Assembly (NCBI RefSeq): GCF_009834185.1
Contig: NZ_CP047173.1
Location: 2,666,001 to 2,730,000, forward strand
Length of the DNA: 64,000 bases
Direction of reading: 5' to 3'
DNA from: Rathayibacter sp. VKM Ac-2760
Lineage (GTDB): Bacteria > Actinomycetota > Actinomycetes > Actinomycetales > Microbacteriaceae
Part shown: in pieces, positions 8,485 through 16,822 of the stretch
Position numbering within the stretch: the stretch's first letter is position 1
Layout: the number at the start of each line of letters is the position of its first letter
Notes under the pieces: model-generated
The model's database searches: none
What the model saw: only the letters and a program-made list of their open reading frames with translations
Told to the model about the DNA's origin: nothing
Translations under genes and position numbers: made by a program

Positions 8485-9167
8485 GCGGTCACCGCCTTCG
8501 CCGAGCGCCGGGCTCTCCGGCGGCTGCTCGCCCGGTCGACGGCCGTCCACGGCATCAGCAGGCGGCCGAGCAGCACGAGCAGCCCGTCGAGCACGAGGGC
8601 CAGGGCGATCGTGAGCACGATGCCGGTGATGATCTCACCGGTGATGCCGCGCTGGAAGCCGTCGGTGAAGAGCAGTCCGAGACTCTGGATGCCGAGCACC
8701 GCGCCGACCGTGACGAGGCTGACGGTGCTCACGGCGACCACGCGGAGCCCCGAGAGCAGCACCGGGCCGGCCAGCGGGAACTCGACCCGCCAGAACCGCG
8801 CCCAGGCGGAGTAGCCCATCGCCGTCGCCGACTGCGTGACGTCCTCCGACACCGCGGAGAGCGCGTCCGAGGTCGTGCGCACCATCAGTGCGATGCCGTA
8901 GAGCGTGAGGCCGATGATGACGTTCGCGGTGGAGCGCAGCGGGATGCCGAGCACCGCCGGCAGCAGGATGAACATCGCCAGCGACGGGATCGCGTAGAGC
9001 ACGCCGAGCCCGGTGAGCAGGGTGCCGCGGCTCCAGCGGTAGCGGTTGGCGATCCAGCCGAAGGGCAGCGAGATGACGAAGCTGAGCAGGATCGGCGGCA
9101 CCGAGAGCGCGAGGTGCGCCAGCAGGTTCGCCAGGATCTGATCGGTGTTGTTGACGACCCAGTTCAC
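8481..9167 (-). CDS. Osmoprotectant ABC transporter permease (first subunit)
   Basis: A 228-residue permease subunit. Hydrophobic helices include the stretch around VPPILLSFVISLPFGWIANR, and the EAA-like loop is TQSATAMGYSAWARFWRVEFP near residues 132-152. It overlaps the ATPase gene upstream and the second permease downstream by 4 bp each, so the four genes are tightly coupled in translation. The C-terminus is short and basic (DRASSRRRARRSAKAVTA). Role inferred from family and operon. Confidence 0.9.
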   Translation of the reverse strand: MNWVVNNTDQILANLLAHLALSVPPILLSFVISLPFGWIANRYRWSRGTLLTGLGVLYAIPSLAMFILLPAVLGIPLRSTANVIIGLTLYGIALMVRTTSDALSAVSEDVTQSATAMGYSAWARFWRVEFPLAGPVLLSGLRVVAVSTVSLVTVGAVLGIQSLGLLFTDGFQRGITGEIITGIVLTIALALVLDGLLVLLGRLLMPWTAVDRASSRRRARRSAKAVTA

Positions 9168-9994
9168 GCGCCGACGCCGTCCTGCTCGCGCAGGACGCCG
9201 GTGGGCCGCCCGTCGCCGTCGACGACGATCCGGGCGCCGTCGCGCTCCTCGATCGAGAGCGAGCGCTTGCCGCGGTCGGCGCCGACGAAGCCGGCGACGA
9301 ACTCGCTCGCCGGGTTCGCCAGGATCTCGGCGGGCGAGCCCTTCTGCGCGATCCGGCCGCCCTTCTCCAGGATGACGACCTGGTCGCCGAGCAGGAACGC
9401 CTCGTCGATGTCGTGGGTGACGAAGACGACGGTCTTGTCGAGTTCGCGCTGCAGCCGCAGCGTCTCGCGCTGGAGATCGGCGCGCACGAGCGGGTCGACG
9501 GCGCCGAACGGCTCGTCCATCAGCAGGATGTTCGGGTCGACGGCGAGGCCGCGGGCGACGCCGACGCGCTGCTGCTGGCCACCGGAGAGCTGGCTCGGGT
9601 AGCGGGCGGCGAGCGAGCGGTCGAGGCCGACGGTGTCCATCAGCTCGAGGGCGCGGTCGTGCGCCGGCTTCTTCGCCACGCCGTTCAGGCGCGGGACCGT
9701 CGCGATGTTGTCGATGACCCGGCGGTGCGGCAGCAGGCCGGAGTTCTGCATCACGTAGCCGATGCGGCGACGCAGCGAGACCGCGGGGAGCGTGGAGATG
9801 TCCTCGCCGTCGATCTCGATCGTGCCGCCGGTCGGCTCGATCATGCGGTTGATCATCCGCAGGATCGTGGTCTTGCCGCAGCCGGACGAGCCGACGAAGA
9901 CGGTGGTCTGCCGAGACGGCAGCACCAGCGAGAAGTCGTCCACCGCCCGCGTGCCGTCCGGGTACTGCTTGCTCACTCCGCGGAATTCGATCAC
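9164..9994 (-). CDS. opuCA: Osmoprotectant ABC transporter ATP-binding protein
   Basis: A 276-residue ATPase of the OpuCA/ProV group, energising uptake of betaine-type solutes. Walker A GSSGCGKTT near residue 36, Q-loop MQNSGLLPH, signature LSGGQQQRVGVARGLA near 138 and Walker B ILLMDEPFGAVDP near 160 are all intact. The start is a GTG at 9994 with AGGA about 8 bases upstream. No CBS pair follows the ATPase domain; the short tail after residue ~240 is too small, so the ionic-strength sensing CBS domains of longer OpuA/OpuC ATPases are absent. First gene of the operon. An upstream TTGGCA and TTTGCT pair about 18 bp apart could be the promoter. Confidence 0.93.
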   Translation of the reverse strand: MIEFRGVSKQYPDGTRAVDDFSLVLPSRQTTVFVGSSGCGKTTILRMINRMIEPTGGTIEIDGEDISTLPAVSLRRRIGYVMQNSGLLPHRRVIDNIATVPRLNGVAKKPAHDRALELMDTVGLDRSLAARYPSQLSGGQQQRVGVARGLAVDPNILLMDEPFGAVDPLVRADLQRETLRLQRELDKTVVFVTHDIDEAFLLGDQVVILEKGGRIAQKGSPAEILANPASEFVAGFVGADRGKRSLSIEERDGARIVVDGDGRPTGVLREQDGVGA

Positions 9995-10164
9995 GGTCCT
10001 GCTCTTCCCTGTCCCGTGGTCCCGGTCAGAACCTGGCGTTCAGCAAAACATCATTCGGCGGCGGCTGCCAACCCGGATGGCGCAGTGTTGCGATGGAGCG
10101 TGGAAAGAGCTAGGCCGCAAGCGGTGGGCGGCGGGCCCGGGCGACGGGCGGGCCCGGCGGTGAT

Positions 10165-10201
10165 CGGGTCTCGGGCAGACCCGGTTTCGGGCAGACCCGG
10201 T
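10165..10201. terminator. Hairpin plus 15-bp direct repeat downstream of the second TetR gene
   Basis: CGGGTCT and AGACCCG form a 7-bp stem with a 5-base loop (10165-10183). The 15-mer TCGGGCAGACCCGGT occurs twice, starting at 10171 and 10187. It lies just after the stop of the minus-strand TetR gene, so a terminator role is likely. Confidence 0.45.
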
Positions 10202-10215
10202 CTCAGGGAGGGTGA

Positions 10216-10872
10216 TCAGCCCTCGACGGGCCCGTAGTGCATCGAGAGGTAGTTGCGCAGCAGTGCGCGGGCCTCGTCGATGAAGCGCTGGTCGCCGTTG
10301 GGGTCGATCAGGAAGGCTCGGGTGAGCATCGCGTCGGCGACCTCGACCGTGACCTCGAGGCGGAACGACAGCTGCGCGCCGCCGGGCAGGCCGTACTCGG
10401 AGGCGAGGATCTCGGCGAACCGGCGGGCGAAGAAGCCCGCCTCGAACGCCTCCCCCGCGACCTCGGGCGCGTGGATGGTGTCGACGAAGCGGATCGACCG
10501 GAAGCCCGCCTCGGTGCGGTGCATGTCGCAGAACGCGTCGACCGCGCAGTCGACGGCGCCCCACCAGTTCGCGGGATGCGTGTCGCGGATCTCCGTGATG
10601 ACCTTCTTGCGGAAGCGCTCGAGCGCGCGCTCGCGGAGGGCCTGCAGGACCGCGATGCGGTCGGGGAAGTAGCGGTAGACCGTGCCGATCGCCGCACCGG
10701 CGCGCTCGGCGACCATCGCGGTGGTCAGCCGGTCGAAGCCGACCTCGTCGACCACGGCCGCGGCCGCGTCGAGGAGGGAGGCGAGGCGGGCCGCACTGCG
10801 GACCTGGACGGGCTCGTTGCGCACCTGAGGCGACTCTCCGAAGGGCCTGTCGACGAGATTTCCTAGTGGCAC
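10216..10872 (-). CDS. TetR/AcrR family transcriptional regulator
   Basis: A 218-residue TetR-type repressor. The HTH spans about residues 25-75 (ARLASLLDAAAAVVDEVGFD, then RLTTAMVAERAGAAIGTVYR, then YFPDRIAVLQALRERALERF). The C-terminal domain contains an aromatic patch (NWWGAVDCAVDAFCDMHRTE) that may form the ligand pocket. The start is a GTG at 10872 with a good GAAGGAG 7 bases upstream; an earlier ATG at 10968 would add 32 basic residues unlike the family. It is divergent from the YedK-like gene across 131 bp that contain TACAAT (plus) and TACGAT (minus) boxes. Target unknown. Confidence 0.9.
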   Translation of the reverse strand: MPLGNLVDRPFGESPQVRNEPVQVRSAARLASLLDAAAAVVDEVGFDRLTTAMVAERAGAAIGTVYRYFPDRIAVLQALRERALERFRKKVITEIRDTHPANWWGAVDCAVDAFCDMHRTEAGFRSIRFVDTIHAPEVAGEAFEAGFFARRFAEILASEYGLPGGAQLSFRLEVTVEVADAMLTRAFLIDPNGDQRFIDEARALLRNYLSMHYGPVEG

Positions 10873-11003
10873 GGCGGAACTCCTTCGGGGTCGGTTTCTA
10901 CAATCGTACGCACGCGGACGCGCCGTTCGCGTCGATTCACCGAATGTCTCTCGCTTTCTGCGCCCCACGTCGGGTGGGCGCGGGGGCCACCCCAGGAGGA
11001 CCC

Positions 11004-11720
11004 ATGTGCGGACGCTTCGTCCTCTCGCAGACCAGCGCCGATCTCGTCGCGCTCTTCGACATCGACGAGCCGGGGCCCGACCTCCCCGCTCCGTCCTGGA
11101 ACATCGCGCCCACGCAGCGGATCGCCGTCGTCGCGGAGTCGATGAAGGGCGTCGCGGAGGGCGAGCCGCCGCGTCGCCGCCTCGCCGGTGCCCGCTGGGG
11201 CCTGGTGCCGCGCAGCGCCGCCGACCCGTCCGCGGGTCCGCCGCTCTTCAACGCCCGCGTCGAGTCGGTCGCCGAGAAGCCGTCGTTCCGCGAGTCGTTC
11301 GCCGCGCGACGCGCCATCGTCCCCGCCTCGGGCTGGTACGAGTGGCGCGTCGGCGCCGACGGGGTGAAGGCTCCGGTCTTCGTCTCGCCGGGCGGCGGGG
11401 CGCTCGTGCTCTTCGCCGGCCTCTACGAGTGGTGGCGCTCGAGCGCGCCCGGCTCGCCGTGGCTGCTGTCGGCGACCGTGCTGACCCGCCCCTCCGCCGG
11501 CGCCGTGGCCGACGTGCACGAGCGGATGCCGGTGCTGCTGCAGCCCGAGCTGATCGAGGACTGGCTGGACCCGAGCGCCGAGGGCGACGGCGGTCTGCTC
11601 CGCGCGGCGGCCGACGGCGCGGCCGAGCTCGCCGAGGAGCTCGAGGTGCACCGGGTGGGTGCCGCGGTGGGCACCGTGGGGACCGACGGCCCGGAGCTGA
11701 TCGAGCCCGTCGACGGCTGA
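11004..11720 (+). CDS. SOS response-associated peptidase, HMCES/YedK family
   Basis: A 238-residue SRAP-domain protein that crosslinks to abasic sites in single-stranded DNA and shields them from error-prone repair. The start MCGRFVLSQ places the catalytic Cys at residue 2, exposed after Met removal. Other family features are SWNIAPTQRIAV (the Asn-x-Ala-Pro-Thr segment), FNARVESVAEKPSFRESF, a GWYEW motif with the catalytic Glu, and VHERMPVLL near the C-terminus with the conserved His. The ATG at 11004 has AGGAGGA 4 bases upstream, so the longer frame starting at 10866 is wrong. The monocistronic position suggests independent control. Confidence 0.95.
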   Translation: MCGRFVLSQTSADLVALFDIDEPGPDLPAPSWNIAPTQRIAVVAESMKGVAEGEPPRRRLAGARWGLVPRSAADPSAGPPLFNARVESVAEKPSFRESFAARRAIVPASGWYEWRVGADGVKAPVFVSPGGGALVLFAGLYEWWRSSAPGSPWLLSATVLTRPSAGAVADVHERMPVLLQPELIEDWLDPSAEGDGGLLRAAADGAAELAEELEVHRVGAAVGTVGTDGPELIEPVDG

Positions 11721-11770
11721 TCGGCGGCGGCTCCCCGCGCCGTCGCGGAGGTGTCTGCCACACTGGGCGG

Positions 11771-12826
11771 ATGCCGCTGACGCCTGAGAGTAAACCGATG
11801 AGCGCCGGGGCGGCCGAGGTCCTGCACCGAGCCGCGCGCATCGAGGACCGCATCCACTCGCTGCGGATGCGCCGGGTGATGCGCAAGGGCTACGTGCCGC
11901 GCGTCATCCCCTACACCGGCTACGGCACCACCGAGCAGCTGCGGGTGCTGGCCCGCGTGCTCTACACCCGGCCGACCCCGCCCGGGGCGCCGGAGGTCCA
12001 GCCGGTGGAGAGCGTGCGCGGCTGGCGGAGCTTCACCAGCCTCTACATCAGCGGCGCCGTCGTGTCGGTCGCCGTCGACGGGCAGAGCCACCGCATGGTC
12101 GCCGATCGCGGTGGCGTGATCGATGCGGACATCCCGATCACGCTCGAGCCCGGCTGGCACGTGATCACCCTCAGCGTCGAGGGCGGCGCGCCGGTCGAGG
12201 CCCCCGTCTTCATCGTCCGGCCCGAGGCGCGGATCGGCGTCGTCTCCGACGTCGACGACACGGTGATGGTCACCGCACTCCCCCGGCCCTTCGTCGCCGC
12301 CTGGAACACCTTCGTGCTCGACGAGCACGCACGGATGCCCACGCCCGGGATGGCCGTCTTCCTCGACCGCTTCTCCCGGCAGAACCCGGGCTCGCCCGTC
12401 ATCTACCTCTCGACCGGGGCCTGGAACGTGGCGCCGGCCCTGACGCGCTTCCTCTCGCGGCACCTCTACCCCGCCGGCGCGCTGCTCCTCACCGACTGGG
12501 GGCCCACGCACGACCGCTGGTTCCGCAGCGGCAAGCAGCACAAGGAGGAGAACCTGCGCCGCCTCGCGGTCGAGTTCCCCGACGTGCGCTGGCTGCTGGT
12601 CGGCGACGACGGGCAGCACGACGAGGAGATCTACTCCGACTTCGCGCACGAGCACCCGGAGAAGGTCGCGGCGATCGCGATCCGCCAGCTCTCCAACGGC
12701 GAGGCGGTGCTCGCGGGCGGCCGCTCGAAGGCGGCCGACCTTTCCGAGACGAGCGGCACGCCCTGGGTCTACGCGCCCGACGGCGCCGGGATCTCCGAGC
12801 AGCTGACCGAGCTCGGCATCCTCTAG
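11771..12826 (+). CDS. App1-type phosphatase-domain protein (DUF2183)
   Basis: A 351-residue protein with a C-terminal DUF2183/App1 phosphatidate-phosphatase-like domain. The HAD-type motif VVSDVDDTVMVT lies near residue 157, with LSTGAWNVAP near 215, KQHKEENLRRL and LVGDDGQHDEEIY further on. The N-terminal ~150 residues form a beta-rich region after a basic stretch. Bacterial members are not well characterised; lipid phosphate hydrolysis is inferred from the fungal App1 relative. A CACACT box 6 bases before the ATG may be a weak leaderless promoter. A second ATG at 11798 is possible. The gene ends just before the repeat array. Confidence 0.85.
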   Translation: MPLTPESKPMSAGAAEVLHRAARIEDRIHSLRMRRVMRKGYVPRVIPYTGYGTTEQLRVLARVLYTRPTPPGAPEVQPVESVRGWRSFTSLYISGAVVSVAVDGQSHRMVADRGGVIDADIPITLEPGWHVITLSVEGGAPVEAPVFIVRPEARIGVVSDVDDTVMVTALPRPFVAAWNTFVLDEHARMPTPGMAVFLDRFSRQNPGSPVIYLSTGAWNVAPALTRFLSRHLYPAGALLLTDWGPTHDRWFRSGKQHKEENLRRLAVEFPDVRWLLVGDDGQHDEEIYSDFAHEHPEKVAAIAIRQLSNGEAVLAGGRSKAADLSETSGTPWVYAPDGAGISEQLTELGIL

Positions 12827-12860
12827 ACCGCTGAGGGGCGGCGCTGCGCTGTCGCGCGAC

Positions 12861-14525
12861 GTTCGGCACGCACAACCGCCCTCGGCTCGCTCGATCGGCG
12901 CGATGTCACGAGCCGGAGGCGACTCCACGAGCCGAGCGCACCGAGGGTCGACCGCCGGCTCGCGGAACCGGCCTCGGCTCTCGGAATCCCCACGAGACGA
13001 CGAGCCCGACGCGGATCCGCGTGCCGAAGACGCGGCGGACGGCCCTCCGGCACGCGGGAGCACCCTCGGCTCGCGGAGACCCAGCGGAACGACGAGCCGG
13101 ACCCGGATCCGCGTGCCGAAGGTGCGGCGGCGATCCTCCGGCTCGCAGAATCGGCCTCGGCTCGCGAGATCCCCGCGAAACGACGAGCCGGAGTCGAATT
13201 CACGTGCCGGAGATGCGGCGGGCGGTCCTCCGGCTCGCAGAACCGCCCTCGGCTCGCGAGATCCGGGCGGAACGACGAGCCGGACTTCACTTCACGTGCC
13301 GAAGACGCGGCGGGCGGTCCTCCGGCTCGCAGAAACGTCCTCGGCTCGCGAGATCCCCGCAAAACGACGAGCCGGAGTCGAATTCACGTGCCGGAGATGC
13401 GGCGGGCGGTCCTCGGGCTCGCAGAATCAGCCTCGGCTCGCGAGATCCCGGCGAAACGACGAGCCGGAGTGGAATTCACGCTGAAGACGCGACGCGCGGT
13501 CCTCCGGCTCGCAGAACCGCCCTCGGCTCGCGAGATCCGGGCGGAACGACGAGCCGGACTTCAGTCCACGTGCTGAAAACTCGGCGCGCGGTCCTCCGGC
13601 TCGCAGAAACGTCCTCGGCTCGCGGAATCCCGGCGAAACGACGAGCCGGAGTCGAATTCACGTGCCGAAGACGCGGCGCACGGTCCTCCGGCTCACGGAA
13701 GCGTCCTCGGCTCGCGGGATCACGGCGGAACGACGAGCCGGAGTTCAGTCCACGTGCCGGAGACGCGGCGAGCGGTCCTCCGGCTCGCAGAAACGTCCTC
13801 GGCTCGCGAGATCCCCGCGAAACGACGAGCCGGAGTTGGATTCATGTGCCGAAGATGCGGCGCACGGTTCTCCGGCTCACGGAAGCGTCCTCGGCTCGCG
13901 GGATCACGGCGGAACGACGAGCCGGAGTTCAGTCCACGTGCCGGAGACGCGGCGCGCGGTCCTCCGGCTCGCAGAAGCGGCCTCGGTTCGCGAGATCCCC
14001 GCGAAACGACGAGCCGGAGTTCAGTCCACGTGCCGGAGACGCGGCGAGCGGTCCTCCGGCTCGTAGAAACGTCCTCGGCTCGCGAGATCCCCGCGAAACG
14101 ACGAGCCGGAGTCGAATCCACGTGCCGGAGACGCGGCGAGCGGTCCTCCGGCTCGCAGAATCGCCCTCGGCTCGCGGAATTCCCGCGAAACGACGAGCCG
14201 GAGTTCAGTCCACGTGCCGAAGGTGCGGCGGGCGGTCCTCCGGCTCGCAGAAGCGGCCTCGGCTCGCGAGATCACGACGGAACGACGAGCCGGAGTTCAG
14301 TTCACGTGCCGAAGGTGCGGCGGGCGATCCTTCGGCTCGCAGAATCGCCCTCGGCTCGCGAGATCACGGCGGAACGACGAGCCGGAGTCGGATTCACGTG
14401 CCGGAGATGCGGCGGGCTGTCCTCCGGCTCGCGGAAACGGCCTCGACTCGCTGGATCGCGGCGGCACGACGAGCCGGACGCCGATCCGCGTGCCGGAGGC
14501 GAGGCGAGTGGCCGCCGGGCTCCCG
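12861..14525. repeat. Tandem array of about 18 units of 92 bp, built from inverted GAGCCGG motifs
   Basis: The anchor GACGAGCC recurs at 12999, 13091, 13182, 13274, 13366, 13458, 13548, 13640, 13732, 13824, 13916, 14008, 14100, 14192, 14284, 14376 and 14468, with a weaker copy near 12907. Spacing is 92 bp except two steps of 91 and 90. Each unit carries, in order: CGACGAGCCGGAG, CACGTGCCGGAG, TCCTCCGGCTCGCAGAA, then CCTCGGCTCGCGAGAT. The first two are one orientation and the last two the inverse, so transcript or DNA can fold back repeatedly. CACGTG and CTCGCGAG are palindromes in themselves. Units at the edges are more diverged. Because 92 is not a multiple of 3, open frames on both strands are by-products. 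It lies between the 3' ends of two convergent genes. Confidence 0.9.
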
Positions 14526-14544
14526 GACGCGCGGGACGGTGGAA

Positions 14545-14591
14545 CGACCGAGGCCGCCCGCTCCCCGGGTGGGGAGGGGCGGCCTCGGTCG
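14545..14591. terminator. Long hairpin terminator downstream of yceI
   Basis: A 15-bp perfect stem CGACCGAGGCCGCCC / GGGCGGCCTCGGTCG. Inside it, after one unpaired G, CTCCCC and GGGGAG pair around GGGT. It ends 12 bp beyond the yceI stop and also seals off the repeat array. No U-tract. Confidence 0.7.
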
Positions 14592-14603
14592 TGGCGGGAC
14601 GGA

Positions 14604-15158
14604 CTACGCCTGGTGCGCGGCCTGGAGGTCGAGCGTGATGGTGACCTTCTCGCCGATGAGCACGCCACCGGTCTCGAGGGCGGCGTTGTAGGTGAGACCG
14701 AAGTCGGTGCGGTCGATCGTCGCCTTGGCGGTCAGACCGGCCTTGTAGTTGCCGTAGGGGTCGGAGCCGAAGCCGCCGAACTCGACCTCGAAGGTCACGG
14801 GCTTGGTGACGTCCTTGATGGTGAGCTCGCCGTCGACGAGGAAGTCGTCGCCGTTCGCGCGGACCGCGGTCGAGACGAAGTGGATCGAGGGGTACTGCTC
14901 GGCCTCGAAGAAGTCGCCGGTGCGGAGGTGGCCGTCGCGGTTGGGCTCGTTGGTGTTGATGGAGGCGACCTCGGCGGTGGCCTCGACCTTGGAGTCCAGC
15001 GGGTTCTCGCCGGTGGTGAAGGTGGCGGTGAAGCGCTCGAACTTGCCCTTGACCTTGCTGATCATCAGGTGGCGGACGCTGAAGCCGACCTCGCTGTGCG
15101 TGGGGTCGATGACCCAGGTGCCGGCGCGGTATCCGGGGATGGTGGTGGTGTCGCTCAT
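14604..15158 (-). CDS. YceI family protein
   Basis: A 184-residue YceI-like lipocalin-fold protein. The family binds polyisoprenoid or other amphiphilic molecules and often responds to stress. Recognisable segments are the GTWVIDPTHSEVGFSVRHLM opening, KVKGKFERFTATF, SVRHL/SxHF-type strands (IHFVSTAV), VDGELTIKDVTKPVTFEVEF and TDFGLTYNAALETGGVLIGE near the end. There is no signal peptide, so it is cytoplasmic here, as in many actinobacteria. The ATG at 15158 has GAGGAGA 5 bases upstream. The 183 bp upstream contain an imperfect palindrome ATGCAATCGCAT at about 15212. It is followed by a strong terminator. Confidence 0.93.
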   Translation of the reverse strand: MSDTTTIPGYRAGTWVIDPTHSEVGFSVRHLMISKVKGKFERFTATFTTGENPLDSKVEATAEVASINTNEPNRDGHLRTGDFFEAEQYPSIHFVSTAVRANGDDFLVDGELTIKDVTKPVTFEVEFGGFGSDPYGNYKAGLTAKATIDRTDFGLTYNAALETGGVLIGEKVTITLDLQAAHQA

Positions 15159-15341
15159 GGTTTCTCCTCGAGAGTGTGAATCTTCGCGGGAAGCTCGTCC
15201 CCGTCCGATGTATGCAATCGCATCGACGGATCGAGTATTCCATGTAGCGACAACCTTTTTTCACCGCGCTCACCGGACCGACGGGAGATGGTCGACTCGG
15301 CGTCACCCGCGCCCCGCGAACGGGGGCGGTGCCCGGTCCGG

Positions 15342-16730
15342 TCAGCCGGCCTGCGCGGGCTCGGCGTCGCGGGCCGGGTTGCGAATGCCGAGCAGCGAGA
15401 CCAGGCCGCCGGCGAAGAGGAGCACGGCGGTCGCGATCGCCGCGCGCGTGAAGCCCTCGGCGTCGAGGCTGTCGCCGACGATGAGCGACGTGGCGGCGAT
15501 GGCGATCAGGCCCGCGATCCGCGACACCGCGTTGTTGACCGCGGAGCCGACTCCGCTGTGCCGGCTGTCGACCGCGCCGAGGATCGTCGAGGTCAGCGGG
15601 GCGACGGTGATCGCGAGGCCGAGGCCGAAGAGCAGGATGCCGGGCAGCAGCTGCGTGGCGTAGTCGGCCGGCGGGCGCACCCCGGCCAGCAGGAGGAATC
15701 CGACGCCGGCGACCAGCGGCCCGACGCCCATGAACAACCGCGGACCGAACCGCGCCGACAGCGATCCCGCCACCTGCGAGAGCAGCAGCAGCAGGATCGT
15801 CGGCGGCAGCGTCGCGAGGCCGGCGAGCGTCGCGGAGAAGCCGAGGCCCTGCTGGAGGTAGAGACCGAGGCCGAAGAAGCCGAAGGAGAGCGCTCCGTAG
15901 ACGAACGCGGTCGAGACGTTGCCGACGGTGAAGTTGCGCGCGGCGAAGAGCGAGAGCGGCAGCATCGGGTCCGGCGTCCGCCGCTCCCAGAGCACGAAGC
16001 CGACGAGGGCGGCGAGACCGCCGATCAGGGCGACCAGCACGAGCGGGTTCGTGAAGCCGAGCCGCTCCTGCTCGATCAGCGCGAAGACCGGTCCGCCGAG
16101 TCCGATCACGCCGAGCACCGCGCCGACGCCGTCGATCGGCACCCGCGTGCCGGAGTCGACGTGGCCGAGCCGGCGCAGCAGCAGCAGTGTCAGCGCGATC
16201 GGCAGCAGGTTGAGCGCGAAGACGTAGCGCCACGATCCCGCGTCCACGAGCAGTCCGCCGATCACCGGGCCCGCGATGGTGGCCGTGCCCGTCCAGGCGG
16301 TCCAGGCGCCGATGGTCTTCGCCTGCGCCGGGCCGCGCACGGTGGCGATGATGAGGGCGAGCGAGCTGGGCACGAGGATCGCTCCGGCCGCGCCCTGCAG
16401 CATCCGCGCCACGATCAGCACCTCGGCCGTCGGCGCGAGCGCGCAGAGCAGGGAGGTGACGCCGAAGCCGATCAGGCCGATCGTCATGCTCCGGGCTCGG
16501 CCGATCCGGTCGGCGAGCGAGCCGGCGACGAGGATCAGGGCGCCGAGGGTGATCAGATAGCCGTCGACCACCCACTGCTGCACGGCGAGGCCGCCGCCGA
16601 GCTCGCGGGTGATCGCGGGGAGGGCGACGTTGACGACGGTGCCGTCGAGGAACGCCACGAAGGAGGCGAGGACCGCCACGACCAGCACACCGCGGGGGCG
16701 GGTGGTGGCGGGGTCCGCAGGGGTGCTCAT
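15342..16730 (-). CDS. MFS transporter, EmrB/QacA (DHA2) drug exporter type
   Basis: A 462-residue major facilitator of the 14-helix DHA2 group. It has the N-terminal FLDGTVVNVALPAI motif (motif D1 type), ADRIGRARSMTIG (motif A) near residue 70 and the LNLLPIALTLLLLRRLG loop. It likely exports drugs or other hydrophobic compounds with proton exchange. No partner gene or regulator is adjacent; the penicillin-binding protein gene is divergent, 92 bp away. The substrate cannot be told from the sequence. The Shine-Dalgarno before the ATG at 16730 is weak. Confidence 0.9.
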   Translation of the reverse strand: MSTPADPATTRPRGVLVVAVLASFVAFLDGTVVNVALPAITRELGGGLAVQQWVVDGYLITLGALILVAGSLADRIGRARSMTIGLIGFGVTSLLCALAPTAEVLIVARMLQGAAGAILVPSSLALIIATVRGPAQAKTIGAWTAWTGTATIAGPVIGGLLVDAGSWRYVFALNLLPIALTLLLLRRLGHVDSGTRVPIDGVGAVLGVIGLGGPVFALIEQERLGFTNPLVLVALIGGLAALVGFVLWERRTPDPMLPLSLFAARNFTVGNVSTAFVYGALSFGFFGLGLYLQQGLGFSATLAGLATLPPTILLLLLSQVAGSLSARFGPRLFMGVGPLVAGVGFLLLAGVRPPADYATQLLPGILLFGLGLAITVAPLTSTILGAVDSRHSGVGSAVNNAVSRIAGLIAIAATSLIVGDSLDAEGFTRAAIATAVLLFAGGLVSLLGIRNPARDAEPAQAG

Positions 16731-16809
16731 CGCTGGTGCCGGCTCATCCGCTCACCGTACTCCGAGCCGACGCGGCGGAGCGCGGCACCCCCGATCCAGA
16801 CTCGTCGCC

Positions 16810-16815
16810 TACTCT
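16810..16815 (+). promoter_or_regulatory. Probable -10 box of the PBP gene (leaderless)
   Basis: TACTCT, then 7 bases, then the ATG at 16823. There is no Shine-Dalgarno between them. Confidence 0.45.
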
Positions 16816-16822
16816 CGTAGCC

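Noticed and set aside
12861..14525. CRISPR array
   Set aside because: Units are alike throughout with no unique spacers, the period is 92 bp, and no cas genes are present.
13021..14691. Repeat protein of 556 residues on the plus strand
   Set aside because: The unit length is not a multiple of 3, so the frame rotates through all phases; other frames on both strands are equally open.
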